From: Clostridiales bacterium
Lineage (GTDB): Bacteria > Bacillota > Clostridia > Christensenellales > Aristaeellaceae
Direction: 5' to 3'
DNA: 22,938 nt
Assembly: GCA_012512355.1 (NCBI GenBank)
Contig: JAAZEI010000196.1
Coordinates: 1-22,938 of the forward strand
Positions within the stretch are counted from its first letter, which is position 1. Every line of letters starts with the position of its first letter. Under the pieces are notes generated by a model, which ran no database searches, had not been told where the DNA came from, and saw only the letters and a program-made list of their open reading frames with translations. Position numbers and translations under genes: made by a program. Shown here in pieces: positions 15,548 to 22,786 of the stretch.

Positions 15548-15972
15548 GCTGATTCGTCCTTTCGCTGATGCAGTGGTAGTAATAAAGGGTAGTAGTAGTA
15601 GTAGGGGCTGTGGATTGCGTGGATAAGGCATCCGGCATCCATGGCCTGCTGAGTTTTACCTCTTGATAAGCTGTTGATAAAAGAGAAGGATTTTTGTATA
15701 GCCAGTGGATATACAGGACCTTGGGGATAAAAGTAACAAAATTCGCGGAGAGAATGCTTTTAATTTGTTATCCTGAATTGAATGATCAGGAAGGTTTTAT
15801 AAAAAGTGATAATTTCAGACGGATTGTTTTAATTTATGCCAATGATTCTTGCTTTGTCCACTTCATCCCCATTGGACAATCAACAGGCTGTTGGTAACTT
15901 GGTCTCATAGCCGCCCACTTTTTTAGAAGTTTGACTCGAATCATCCACAGGTATATCCACAATTGAGTTCGT
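15548..15972. other. candidate replication origin (oriC-like DnaA-box cluster) upstream of dnaN
   Basis: A 425-base non-coding stretch between dnaN and nagB. At least five 9-mers match the DnaA box TTATCCACA/TGTGGATAA at eight of nine positions: 15618-15626, 15672-15680, 15722-15730, 15941-15949 and 15953-15961. Weaker matches lie at 15609-15617, 15661-15669, 15704-15712 and 15768-15776. The middle (about 15750-15840) is AT-rich. dnaN next door and two parS sites within 5 kb fit an origin. Against it, dnaA is not adjacent, no box is a perfect consensus, and the AT-rich stretch is not directly next to the TAG repeats. It may be the active origin or part of a split one. Confidence 0.6.
15590..15626. 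promoter_or_regulatory. DnaA boxes, GC tract and DnaA-trio-like TAG repeats
   Basis: Five TAG trinucleotides (15590-15604) are followed by GGGC (15605-15608), TGTGGATTG (15609-15617) and, directly abutting, CGTGGATAA (15618-15626). Degenerate TAG-TAA-TAA continues at about 15577-15585. Read on the other strand this is two DnaA boxes, a GC-rich tract and TAC/CTA trios, the arrangement described for the basal unwinding system of Bacillus-type origins. Confidence 0.55.
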
Positions 15973-16692
15973 TTATAACAGTGATGCTGCCTGAGGGTCA
16001 AGCAGGATGACCGTATCAGGATGAATCCTCAGGATGCTTGCCTGTACCTGAGGGTCCAGTTCCCCTGTCACCATCGCGCGTACAGCTTCGGCTTTGGTTT
16101 CACCCAGAGCGACCAGGACGATTTTACGTGCTTTCATGATGCCGCCGGCTCCCAGTGAAATGGCCTGGGTGGGGACTTTTTCATCAGCTTTAAAGAAACG
16201 TTTGTTGGCTTCGATGGTGCTTTTTGTCAGATTGACAATTTGCGTTCCATAGTGAAAGACACTGTCGGGTTCATTAAAACCAATATGGCCATTTTGCCCA
16301 AGACCTAAAAACTGGATATCGATGCCGCCGGCTGCTTCGATTTCTTTGTCATAGCGGCCGGCTTCTTCTAAAAGATCTTTGGCATCACCGCTGGGGACAT
16401 GCGTTTTTTTCATATTGATGTGATCAAAGAGCTGTTCTTTCATAAAGCGGTGGTAGCTGCAGGCATGGTCGGCGCTGAGGCCGACATATTCATCCAGGTT
16501 AAAGCTGGTGCATCCTGAGAAATCCAGCAGGCCGCTCTGGTGCATGTCAATAAGCTGCTGATAGGTTTCTATGGGGGTAGAACCGGTTGCAAGTCCCAGC
16601 ACAGCATCAGGTTTTGAAAGAATACAGGCGCAAAATAAGCTTGCCGCGGCAAGGCTGGCCTGGTCCTTGTTTTCATAGATGTGTACAATCAT
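15973..16692 (-). CDS. nagB: glucosamine-6-phosphate deaminase
   Basis: A 239-residue NagB-type enzyme that converts glucosamine-6-phosphate to fructose-6-phosphate and ammonia. Visible motifs: substrate loop GLATGSTP (33-40), FNLDEYVGL with catalytic Asp67, and GLGQNGHIGFNEP (130-142) with His136 and Glu141. The position equivalent to E. coli Asp141 is Asn134, the usual form in Gram-positive NagB. The length is that of the short, non-allosteric Firmicutes type. The ATG has GGAGG seven bases upstream. It stands alone, without nagA. Confidence 0.95.
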   Translation of the reverse strand: MIVHIYENKDQASLAAASLFCACILSKPDAVLGLATGSTPIETYQQLIDMHQSGLLDFSGCTSFNLDEYVGLSADHACSYHRFMKEQLFDHINMKKTHVPSGDAKDLLEEAGRYDKEIEAAGGIDIQFLGLGQNGHIGFNEPDSVFHYGTQIVNLTKSTIEANKRFFKADEKVPTQAISLGAGGIMKARKIVLVALGETKAEAVRAMVTGELDPQVQASILRIHPDTVILLDPQAASLL

Positions 16693-16716
16693 TTTGATAC
16701 CTCCATCTTTTTATAT

Positions 16717-16725
16717 ATTATATCA
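16717..16725 (-). promoter_or_regulatory. extended -10 promoter of nagB
   Basis: On the minus strand TGATATAAT contains an extended -10 element (TG-N-TATAAT), with the TATAAT at 16717-16722, about 25 bases before the nagB start codon. No clear -35 box is seen, as often with extended -10 promoters. Confidence 0.55.
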
Positions 16726-16830
16726 CAATATCTCAGGTTTATAACAATAGACAACCCCAAATAAGCATCCGCAATCATTCAAATCCTTATTGCTTTGTTT
16801 TAACCCACATAGGCAAAAGGTTTGTCAATC

Positions 16831-16839
16831 TGTTATAAT
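16831..16839 (+). promoter_or_regulatory. extended -10 promoter of galT
   Basis: TGTTATAAT is an extended -10 element with TATAAT at 16834-16839, about 29 bases upstream of the galT start codon. A convincing -35 box is absent. Confidence 0.55.
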
Positions 16840-16867
16840 AGATAAAGAGATCTATAGGAGGACAGAT

Positions 16868-18370
16868 ATGCAAGGGCAAATGGAATGGACAGCTGAACAG
16901 GCGGTGTCACTTTTTTGTCAGGCGGCAGTACAGTCGGGGCTTATCGAGCAGGAAGATGTCGATTATTCGATTAACCTGCTGCTTGATTTGCTTAAGCTGT
17001 CTGCACCGCAGGAGGCAGCGAGCCTGCTGCCGATTCATGACCTGGCAAATTATTTGGTGGACTATGCCATCAGCATTGGATTATGTGATAAAGGAAATGA
17101 GGCGCGAGACCGATTTAAAACCAAGCTGTTTGGCCGGGTCACTCCCGGTCCCGCTGCCATTCGGGAGAAATTTAATCGCATCAATTTAAAAAGCGGCGCC
17201 AAAGCAGCGACCGATTGGCTGTATCACCTGTGCTGCGCCAATGATTATATTAAAATCAGGAGAATCAACCGGAATATCAGGCATCAGGCAGTTTTGCCGC
17301 AGGGCGAGCTTGAATTGTTATTTGATTTGGCAAAACCAGAAAAAGATGAAAATGACCTTGTTGCCGCCAGGCTGACACCGCAGCAAAGCTACCCCAAATG
17401 TGTCTTATGCCGTGAAAACCCAGGTTACGCTGGCAGGCCGGGGTTTCCTGCCCGTCAAAATCACCGCATCATTCCCATGCAGCTGCATCACGAAACCTGG
17501 TATTTTCAGTTTTCCCCTTATCAGTATTACCCGCAGCAGTACCTGGTTATCAACAGCAACCACCAGATCATGAGTTTAAGCCTCTCTGACTTTCAGAGAA
17601 TGTTTGAAGTCATAGATACTTACCCTCATTATTTTATTGGTTCAAACGCAGATCTGCCCATCGTGGGCGGTTCAATCCTGACCCATGAACATTTCCAGGG
17701 CGGCAGCTATGACTTTCCTCTGAAAAAGGCCAAAACCTGGTTTACAATTGACACAAAAGACGATGAGGTCAAAGGGGAAGCACTGCGCTGGCCGATGACC
17801 TGCATGAAGTTTAAAAGCGCTTCCAAGGATAAATTGCTGAACATCATGATCCGCATTCTTGATTCCTGGAGCACATACAGCGATCCGGAACTTGGCATTG
17901 TGGCAAGAAGCCAGGAGAGGCATAACTCTCTGACATCTATTATTACAAAAGACGGCGACAGTTATTCTGTTTATCTGCTGCTTCGCAACAATCGCTGCAC
18001 ACCGGAGCATCCGCACGGGATTTTCCATCCGCATGAGGAATATCAGCACATCAAAAAAGAAAATATTGGCTTGATCGAGGCGATGGGGCTGATTATCCTG
18101 CAGGGAAACCTGCGCAAGGAGCTTGACCAGGTGGAAGACTTTTTACTCAATGAAAGTCCGCTGCCGCCTGAAAGCCCCCACCGCCTTTGGGTAAAAGAGC
18201 TGCTGGAAGCCCTGCCCGAAACACCGCTTGATGAAAGCGGGATGAAAGAATTTGTTTTGGAGCAGCTGGGCATTGTCTGCTATAAACTGATGTGCGACAC
18301 TGGCGTATACAAACAGGACCAATCCGGTGAAGAGGGGCTGAAAAAATACCTGGACACAGTGTTTCAATAA
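16868..18370 (+). CDS. galT: UDP-glucose--hexose-1-phosphate uridylyltransferase, class II
   Basis: A 500-residue enzyme of the Leloir pathway, transferring UMP between UDP-glucose and galactose-1-phosphate. The length and the motif GGSILTHEHFQGG (His273, His275, Gln277) identify the Firmicutes class II (GalT2) family, whose active site is HxHxQ rather than the HPHGQ of class I. A CVLC pair (178-181) may bind metal. The C-terminal part contains HPHGIFHPHEEYQHIKKENI. The ATG at 16868 follows AGGAGG; the open frame extends 26 codons upstream across the promoter and is not used. galK and galE are not in the window. Confidence 0.95.
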   Translation: MQGQMEWTAEQAVSLFCQAAVQSGLIEQEDVDYSINLLLDLLKLSAPQEAASLLPIHDLANYLVDYAISIGLCDKGNEARDRFKTKLFGRVTPGPAAIREKFNRINLKSGAKAATDWLYHLCCANDYIKIRRINRNIRHQAVLPQGELELLFDLAKPEKDENDLVAARLTPQQSYPKCVLCRENPGYAGRPGFPARQNHRIIPMQLHHETWYFQFSPYQYYPQQYLVINSNHQIMSLSLSDFQRMFEVIDTYPHYFIGSNADLPIVGGSILTHEHFQGGSYDFPLKKAKTWFTIDTKDDEVKGEALRWPMTCMKFKSASKDKLLNIMIRILDSWSTYSDPELGIVARSQERHNSLTSIITKDGDSYSVYLLLRNNRCTPEHPHGIFHPHEEYQHIKKENIGLIEAMGLIILQGNLRKELDQVEDFLLNESPLPPESPHRLWVKELLEALPETPLDESGMKEFVLEQLGIVCYKLMCDTGVYKQDQSGEEGLKKYLDTVFQ

Positions 18371-18375
18371 AATTA

Positions 18376-18410
18376 AAACGGCTGTCCTCATGAATTGAAG
18401 GCAGCCGTTT
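18376..18410. terminator. bidirectional terminator between galT and the LRR gene
   Basis: AAACGGCTG (18376-18384) and CAGCCGTTT (18402-18410) are perfect arms, with CCT/AGG extending the stem past a bulge. A and T residues flank both sides. It lies five bases after the galT stop and also after the convergent LRR gene. Confidence 0.75.
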
Positions 18411-18446
18411 ATGTTGATTTTCTTTTTTGCTGATAGATTGCTCGTT

Positions 18447-19325
18447 TTATTCCACTGGATCAAAGGGTTTGTAGACAGAGGTTTTGAAGATCTCAAAGAT
18501 GGTGTCATAGCGCGGGTGTTCCCGCCATCCGCCCAAGGTACCCGCAGAGACGCCGTTGATAAGACAGCCTGGCAAGTGCTCCTGGATTTCCCTGAGGGTG
18601 GCGCGTTTCATGGGACCGGCATTATAACCATTGCTCTGGTAAAGCCATAGCCGTTCCAGGTTTTTTAGTGCGTAAAGAGGAGAGTAATCGCTGACATAAT
18701 TATATCCCAGGTTGATATCCAGAAGGTTGGAAAGGCCGGTAAGAGGGGAAATATCACGAATTTTGTTGCGGAATATTTCCAGATACTCCAGCTGTTTGAG
18801 ATTGCTTAACACACTGATGTCTTCAATCTGATTCAACGCCAGGATGAGGACCTTGATGCCGGTGAGGTTCTCAATAAAAGAGATATCCGTGATGGCATTA
18901 TGGCCCAGGTCAAGGGCTTCAAGTCGGGTACAATATCTAAGGACATCAAAGTCACTGCTGGTGTGGGTAGGAGATTTGTTGTTGTGCAGGGTTGAAAAGG
19001 CCGTCATATCTGTTCTGAGACGATGCTCCGCGATTTGTATGCTGAAACCAAAAAACACATCGGGATAAGCCCGGGTGAGCGCCGACATATCCGCTTTTTC
19101 CAGCGGCCAGTCATACAGCAATACTTCCTGCAGGTTCGTAAAACGCTCTAGGGATGCGATAAGGGTCTGTGCTGTGAGAACTTCCTGCCCTTCCAGGTCG
19201 ATTACGGCGATGTCGGGTGAAAGGTTTTGCAAATAAGCCTCCGCGCCTCCTGCAAAAACCAGAGAACTAAAAACAAAACCGAAGATCAGACAGACGATCA
19301 TCAGGTAAAATGCACTTTTTTTCAT
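18447..19325 (-). CDS. secreted leucine-rich-repeat protein, internalin-like
   Basis: A 292-residue exported protein. Residues 1-25 are a signal peptide (MKKSAFYLMIV...SSLVFA) with likely cleavage after VFA. The N-terminal domain (about 30-130) resembles the cap of clostridial LRR proteins. Residues 135-222 hold four 22-residue repeats of the LxxLxLxxNxIxDISxLxxL type, beginning LEALDLGHN, IKVLILALN, LEYLEIFRN and LLDINLGYN, and a fifth degenerate copy starts at 223. No cell-wall sorting signal, membrane anchor or lipobox is present, so it is probably released or held non-covalently. AAAGGAGG precedes the ATG. Such repeats usually bind proteins or glycans; the partner is unknown. Confidence 0.85.
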   Translation of the reverse strand: MKKSAFYLMIVCLIFGFVFSSLVFAGGAEAYLQNLSPDIAVIDLEGQEVLTAQTLIASLERFTNLQEVLLYDWPLEKADMSALTRAYPDVFFGFSIQIAEHRLRTDMTAFSTLHNNKSPTHTSSDFDVLRYCTRLEALDLGHNAITDISFIENLTGIKVLILALNQIEDISVLSNLKQLEYLEIFRNKIRDISPLTGLSNLLDINLGYNYVSDYSPLYALKNLERLWLYQSNGYNAGPMKRATLREIQEHLPGCLINGVSAGTLGGWREHPRYDTIFEIFKTSVYKPFDPVE

Positions 19326-19361
19326 GGTTTTCCTCCTTTGGTCATTTTATTTGTTAAGTAA

Positions 19362-19391
19362 ATTGTAGACTGTAAGAAGCTCCCCTGTCAA
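19362..19391 (-). promoter_or_regulatory. promoter of the LRR gene
   Basis: On the minus strand, TTGACA (19386-19391), an 18-base spacer and TACAAT (19362-19367) lie about 36 bases upstream of the LRR start codon. It is a good housekeeping-sigma match. Confidence 0.7.
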
Positions 19392-19427
19392 TGTATGCTG
19401 TCATTGTGTCTTTATAATGGTATATAA

Positions 19428-19456
19428 TTGACAAATTAATTTGATGCCTATAAAAT
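19428..19456 (+). promoter_or_regulatory. promoter of the glycosidase/Lgt-like operon
   Basis: TTGACA (19428-19433), a 17-base spacer and TAAAAT (19451-19456) lie 32 bases upstream of the start codon. It is back-to-back with the LRR promoter, so both transcripts start within about 100 bases and could share control. Confidence 0.75.
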
Positions 19457-19488
19457 AACTATATTAAAAAGAGAAGGAGCCAGAATCT

Positions 19489-20391
19489 ATGATAAAGAAG
19501 AATAGCTGTATCATGGGCATATTTATATTTTTATTGGTTTTGTTTGTCATGATAACAAGCAGCTTTGCAGATATATCTCCCTTGAAAGTTGACGACAGCC
19601 ATGGGCCTGCGCCTCTATTATCAAGCTATGGTGAAGATGGCGGTTATGAGGATGAAAGCATCAAAGTCATCCTCAGCAGCGGCCGTATCCATGAGACCGA
19701 CTATTGGGTCGGACGCATTACCATCAGCTATCCCAGCCAGCTGCGAACGGCATCCGCATCAGGTTTTGAATCATCCCGAACGATGAATGGCCTGGCGCTA
19801 TATCGCCGCATGAAGGCCGTACTGGCCATCAATGGCGATTATTTTTCCTATATCCCAGATGGCTATCTCGTCAGACAGGGGACTCTTTACCGCGATTTGC
19901 CAAGCGGAAAACGCGACATTCTGCTGGTAGATGATCAGGGTGATTTTTATCCTGTCCCCCTGGCAGACGAGACTGATTTATTGCCTTTCAAAGACCTTAA
20001 TGTCGTCAATAGCTTTAACTTCGGCCCCGCCTTGGTCATCGAGGGGAAACGGGTAGAGGAGTACTTTGAAAACAACAATGCTGCTTTTAAACCACGTCAG
20101 CGCATGGCCGTCGCCCAGGTAGAGCGCGGCCGCCTTGAATATGTTGTGGTCGCCTGCGCGGGCCCCAGAGGTCACAATACGGGCCTGACCCTCGAGGAGT
20201 TCAGCAAGCTTGTTTTTGATCAGGGTGTTGATAATGCTTATAATCTCGATGGCGGCTATTCGACCATGCTGATGTTTGACAACGCCTACATCAACACAGG
20301 CGATGTGGGCAATATCCGCCCCATCAGTGATATTATCTACTTTGCGTCTGCTGTCAGTGATCCGGGTGAGAGGCAGGATGAAAAGCAATAA
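19489..20391 (+). CDS. exported phosphodiester glycosidase (NAGPA-like) family protein
   Basis: A 300-residue protein with an N-terminal signal or anchor helix (residues about 7-27, ending SSFAD). The NAGPA/phosphodiester glycosidase domain (about 60-290) shows AINGDYF (113-119), NFGPALV (177-183), PRQRMAV (202-208), LDGGYSTML (253-261) and NIRPISDIIYF (275-285), all typical of the family related to the enzyme that uncovers mannose-6-phosphate. Bacterial members are linked to exopolysaccharide or wall-glycan processing outside the cell. AAGGAG precedes the ATG, and its stop overlaps the next start as TAATG. The substrate is not known. Confidence 0.88.
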   Translation: MIKKNSCIMGIFIFLLVLFVMITSSFADISPLKVDDSHGPAPLLSSYGEDGGYEDESIKVILSSGRIHETDYWVGRITISYPSQLRTASASGFESSRTMNGLALYRRMKAVLAINGDYFSYIPDGYLVRQGTLYRDLPSGKRDILLVDDQGDFYPVPLADETDLLPFKDLNVVNSFNFGPALVIEGKRVEEYFENNNAAFKPRQRMAVAQVERGRLEYVVVACAGPRGHNTGLTLEEFSKLVFDQGVDNAYNLDGGYSTMLMFDNAYINTGDVGNIRPISDIIYFASAVSDPGERQDEKQ

Positions 20392-21308
20392 TGGCCAGTG
20401 AAGCAACCTATGTGCTGAGCTTATTCATCTCGATTATTATGGGCCTGGGCTTGTACCTGCGCTCTGTTCGCTGGCTTGATTTAAAGCGTACGGCGCTCTT
20501 TTTTGTTCCGGTGCTGTCAGCTGTGCTGGTTCCGCTTTGCGCCAGGCTGTTCTTTTTTATTGCGCGCATCAATTTTTTACTGCCCACGCAGGGTTGGGGC
20601 GGCCTGCTTGATTTCAGACCTGAGGGGATGGCTTATACGGGTGTTATCATAGGCCTGGGCCTTTCGGGTTTTCTGACTGCAAAAATAACCGGTGAAAATT
20701 ATAACAAGCTGCTTGATGCGATCACTCCCGGGGCTCTGCTGGCCCTGCTGCTAAGCCGTTTGTCGGAGTTTTATGTCACCTCAGGTCAGGGAAAGTACAT
20801 TGAGCAAGATATTCTGCGCTTCTTTCCTTTGGCTGTTGAAAATGAGTGGGGCGAGTGGTACTATGCCGTCTTTATGCTGGAAGCCCTGTTTGCCTTTATG
20901 ATTCTCATCGATGCGCGCAAAAACAGGGAGCGCTCCTATGGGTATCTTTGGCAAAAGGCGCTGCTGTTCTTGTTTTGCAGTCAAATTCTCTGCGAGAGTC
21001 TGCGTGCGGAGACACTCAGGTGGGGCTTTGTGCGTGTATACCAGCTGTTCTGCGCTTTTGGTATCACGTGGTTTTATGTGAAGTGGTCAAGCCGGGCCCG
21101 TAAGCGGGGTGTCAGCATGTCCCTTATTTGGCCTTCTCTGGTCTTGCTTGTAATTGTTCTGTTTGGTCTGGTGGGCATAGAGTTTGCCCTGGACAAATGG
21201 CGGGAAATGCCGCATTGGCTGCTTTATGCCGTGATGAGTTTAGGACTTTCTTTTCTCGCTTTTGCGGGCATGCGCCTGCTTAAGCGATCCAAGGGCATGG
21301 TGCTGTAA
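20391..21308 (+). CDS. divergent Lgt-like integral membrane protein
   Basis: A 305-residue protein with about seven or eight hydrophobic segments and a layout recalling prolipoprotein diacylglyceryl transferase (Lgt): EGMAYTGVIIGLGLSG (79-94), LLDAITPGALLALLLSRLSEFYVTSGQG (107-134), and a C-terminal CESLRAETLRWGFVRVYQL (201-219). Compared with Lgt, the catalytic-region His of the HGGL motif is replaced (YTGV), and the GRxGNF motif reads SRLSEF, so Arg123 remains but Asn is Glu126. It may not be a functional Lgt and could act on another lipid or glycan substrate. It is translationally coupled to the glycosidase gene by a one-base overlap, suggesting a joint role at the cell envelope. Confidence 0.65.
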   Translation: MASEATYVLSLFISIIMGLGLYLRSVRWLDLKRTALFFVPVLSAVLVPLCARLFFFIARINFLLPTQGWGGLLDFRPEGMAYTGVIIGLGLSGFLTAKITGENYNKLLDAITPGALLALLLSRLSEFYVTSGQGKYIEQDILRFFPLAVENEWGEWYYAVFMLEALFAFMILIDARKNRERSYGYLWQKALLFLFCSQILCESLRAETLRWGFVRVYQLFCAFGITWFYVKWSSRARKRGVSMSLIWPSLVLLVIVLFGLVGIEFALDKWREMPHWLLYAVMSLGLSFLAFAGMRLLKRSKGMVL

Positions 21309-21335
21309 GGCTTTATATCAGTATGATGCAATCAT

Positions 21336-21372
21336 AAAACAGCAGCTGTAAATCATGTGCAGCTGCTGTTTT
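21336..21372. terminator. bidirectional terminator between the Lgt-like gene and the glycosylase
   Basis: Perfect 13-base arms AAAACAGCAGCTG (21336-21348) and CAGCTGCTGTTTT (21360-21372) around an 11-base loop. A and T runs at the ends serve both directions. Confidence 0.85.
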
Positions 21373-21380
21373 GACTGTAT

Positions 21381-21986
21381 TTATGCTTCTTTGGATATTT
21401 CCCATAAATATAAAGAGGCAACGGTATTATAGGGTGAGTATATTTTTCTGAAGGCGTCAAAAGTTTCTTTAGACAGTTCATCAAGACCATGCAATTTCTT
21501 AATCCCTCTTCGAATCGCCAGGTCTTTGAAGCTCAGCACATCGCTTCTTTGCAGTGAATGAATCAGAATCATTTCACCTGTCCATTCCCCCACACCCTTC
21601 AGCCTGGTCAATACTTTGATAACGCCCTCATCTGTTAATGTGTGCAGGCCTTGGAAATCAATATCTTTTGTCACAATGCGATGGGCCATATCTTTAATAT
21701 AAGTGGCCTTTTTAAATGACATCCCGCATTGCTGTACTTGATCCAGTGCCAAACGATTGATATTTTCCGCTGTAAAGGTTCCTGCCAGATTCAGCAGCCT
21801 GTCATTGATCGTGATCGCGGCTTTTGTGGAGATCTGCTGGCTGATAATCGTCGACAGGAGTGCTGAGAATAATTCCGGATTTGTTTTTCTTTTGATCATA
21901 CCAATCCTATCAATTGCTATGCCCAGCTTATTGTCTTTTTTCTGTAAATACTTGATTTCTTTTTCGCCATATTGAAAATAGTTCAT
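21381..21986 (-). CDS. DNA-3-methyladenine glycosylase, AlkA-like HhH-GPD family
   Basis: A 201-residue base-excision glycosylase lacking the N-terminal domain of E. coli AlkA, as in short bacterial homologues. The SALLSTIISQQISTKAA segment (41-57), the helix-hairpin-helix LKGVGEWTG (129-137) and the catalytic Asp155 in SFKDLAIRRGIKK fit the AlkA subfamily. There is no C-terminal iron-sulfur cluster of the EndoIII/MutY type. It removes alkylated purines such as 3-methyladenine. The ATG overlaps the stop of the beta-mannosidase remnant as ATGA, so it may depend on translation of that fragment or of its ancestor. Confidence 0.9.
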   Translation of the reverse strand: MNYFQYGEKEIKYLQKKDNKLGIAIDRIGMIKRKTNPELFSALLSTIISQQISTKAAITINDRLLNLAGTFTAENINRLALDQVQQCGMSFKKATYIKDMAHRIVTKDIDFQGLHTLTDEGVIKVLTRLKGVGEWTGEMILIHSLQRSDVLSFKDLAIRRGIKKLHGLDELSKETFDAFRKIYSPYNTVASLYLWEISKEA

Positions 21987-22386
21987 GCAATATCATAGAT
22001 GGATCTGAGGGTGATGCCTATGGAGTCACCTTCTATAATTTGAACGCGCATCTCCCCTGCATTCATGTCAAACCAATTGTCCGACAGCTTCAAAATCCCA
22101 TCCGCAGAGTCGATAAAGATACTCTTGGCAAAGGCCTTTGCCTTCATAACGACCTCCTACGCAGTGAGTCAAGCAAGGAGTCCGCCACTTCAAATGAACG
22201 CTCGTAATCAAAGTCATTGTCCATCAAAGCCAGTACCTGTTCCTCGTTATCACGGTAGAAGGGGTCCTCCATGCGGCCGGCGGCCAGCATATCCTGATAC
22301 ATTGAGCCGGGTACCTGGGCTGCAATCCACTCATTCTCTCCGGCGATGCGCATCTGCCATGAGCCATTTAATGATACAGTCTGCAT
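21983..22386 (-). pseudogene. GH2 beta-mannosidase remnant with large internal deletion
   Basis: Two pieces of one gene are visible. The first (22386 down to about 22165) encodes a GH2 beta-mannosidase N-terminus: MQTVSLNGSWQMRI, WIAAQVPGSMYQDMLAAG, DPFYRDNEEQV, DFDYERSFEV. It then runs into 13 unrelated codons ending at a stop at 22144-22146. The second piece (22147-21983, 54 codons) is the typical C-terminus: FAKSIFIDSADG followed by LSDNWFDMNAGE. A functional enzyme has about 800-850 residues, so some 700 codons, including both catalytic glutamates, are missing. The second piece starts with ATG after AGGAGG and overlaps the first stop as ATGA, so it might still be translated. The start at 22386 has GGAAGGAAA upstream. 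Confidence 0.82.
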
Positions 22387-22401
22387 AGGATTTCCTTCCA
22401 A

Positions 22402-22712
22402 AAATATAATTCAGTTTCCATACAAGGTTGACTTAAGGGTTGATGTATCAATGTCTCCAATTTTCAAATTATCACAATGGATCAGGTTTACTTTGGCGCT
22501 TCACTATATCAAAAAAACTGCAGGGTTAACAGAGAAACATTGGACAGGTTCGATTTTTAATCAAAGATCTTGTTGTCAACCGTTCAGCAAGACTCAGGTA
22601 TGATAAAATCAAAAATTATTGCGCTTTTGGTTTTCGGAGTATATCAACCTTTTTTATTTATTTTCTGCACATCCCTGTGTTATCTGGGAATACAAAAATT
22701 GTGTGATATAAA
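22402..22712. other. AT-rich spacer upstream of the beta-mannosidase remnant
   Basis: About 310 bases without a supported gene. It should contain the old promoter of the beta-mannosidase/glycosylase operon on the minus strand. A TTGACA occurs on that strand at about 22572-22577 but has no good -10 at proper spacing. The plus-strand open frames here have no ribosome-binding site or recognisable protein features. Confidence 0.4.
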
Positions 22713-22740
22713 AGAATACCCCCAATGGGCGGGGTATTCT
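22713..22740 (-). terminator. terminator of the sugar ABC transporter operon
   Basis: Perfect ten-base arms AGAATACCCC (22713-22722) and GGGGTATTCT (22731-22740) around an eight-base loop. On the minus strand the hairpin is followed by TTTATATC, a U-rich tract, and it lies about 47 bases after the permease stop codon. Confidence 0.8.
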
Positions 22741-22786
22741 GTGCTTTGCTGACCAAATATGAGATTGGATAAGTTGAGTGCATGTT

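Noticed and set aside
15548..15631. 28-codon N-terminal extension of dnaN including a run of leucines
   Set aside because: It is translated from the TAG repeat and leader; the clamp family begins at the ATG at 15547, which has its own ribosome-binding site.
15694..15897. 67-residue plus-strand open frame in the dnaN-nagB spacer
   Set aside because: No ribosome-binding site or family features, and it lies within the DnaA-box-rich region.
21061..21074. ATCACGTGG, a CACGTG core resembling parS
   Set aside because: Only the core matches; the flanking arms TGTTT and AAACA are absent and it lies inside a coding region.
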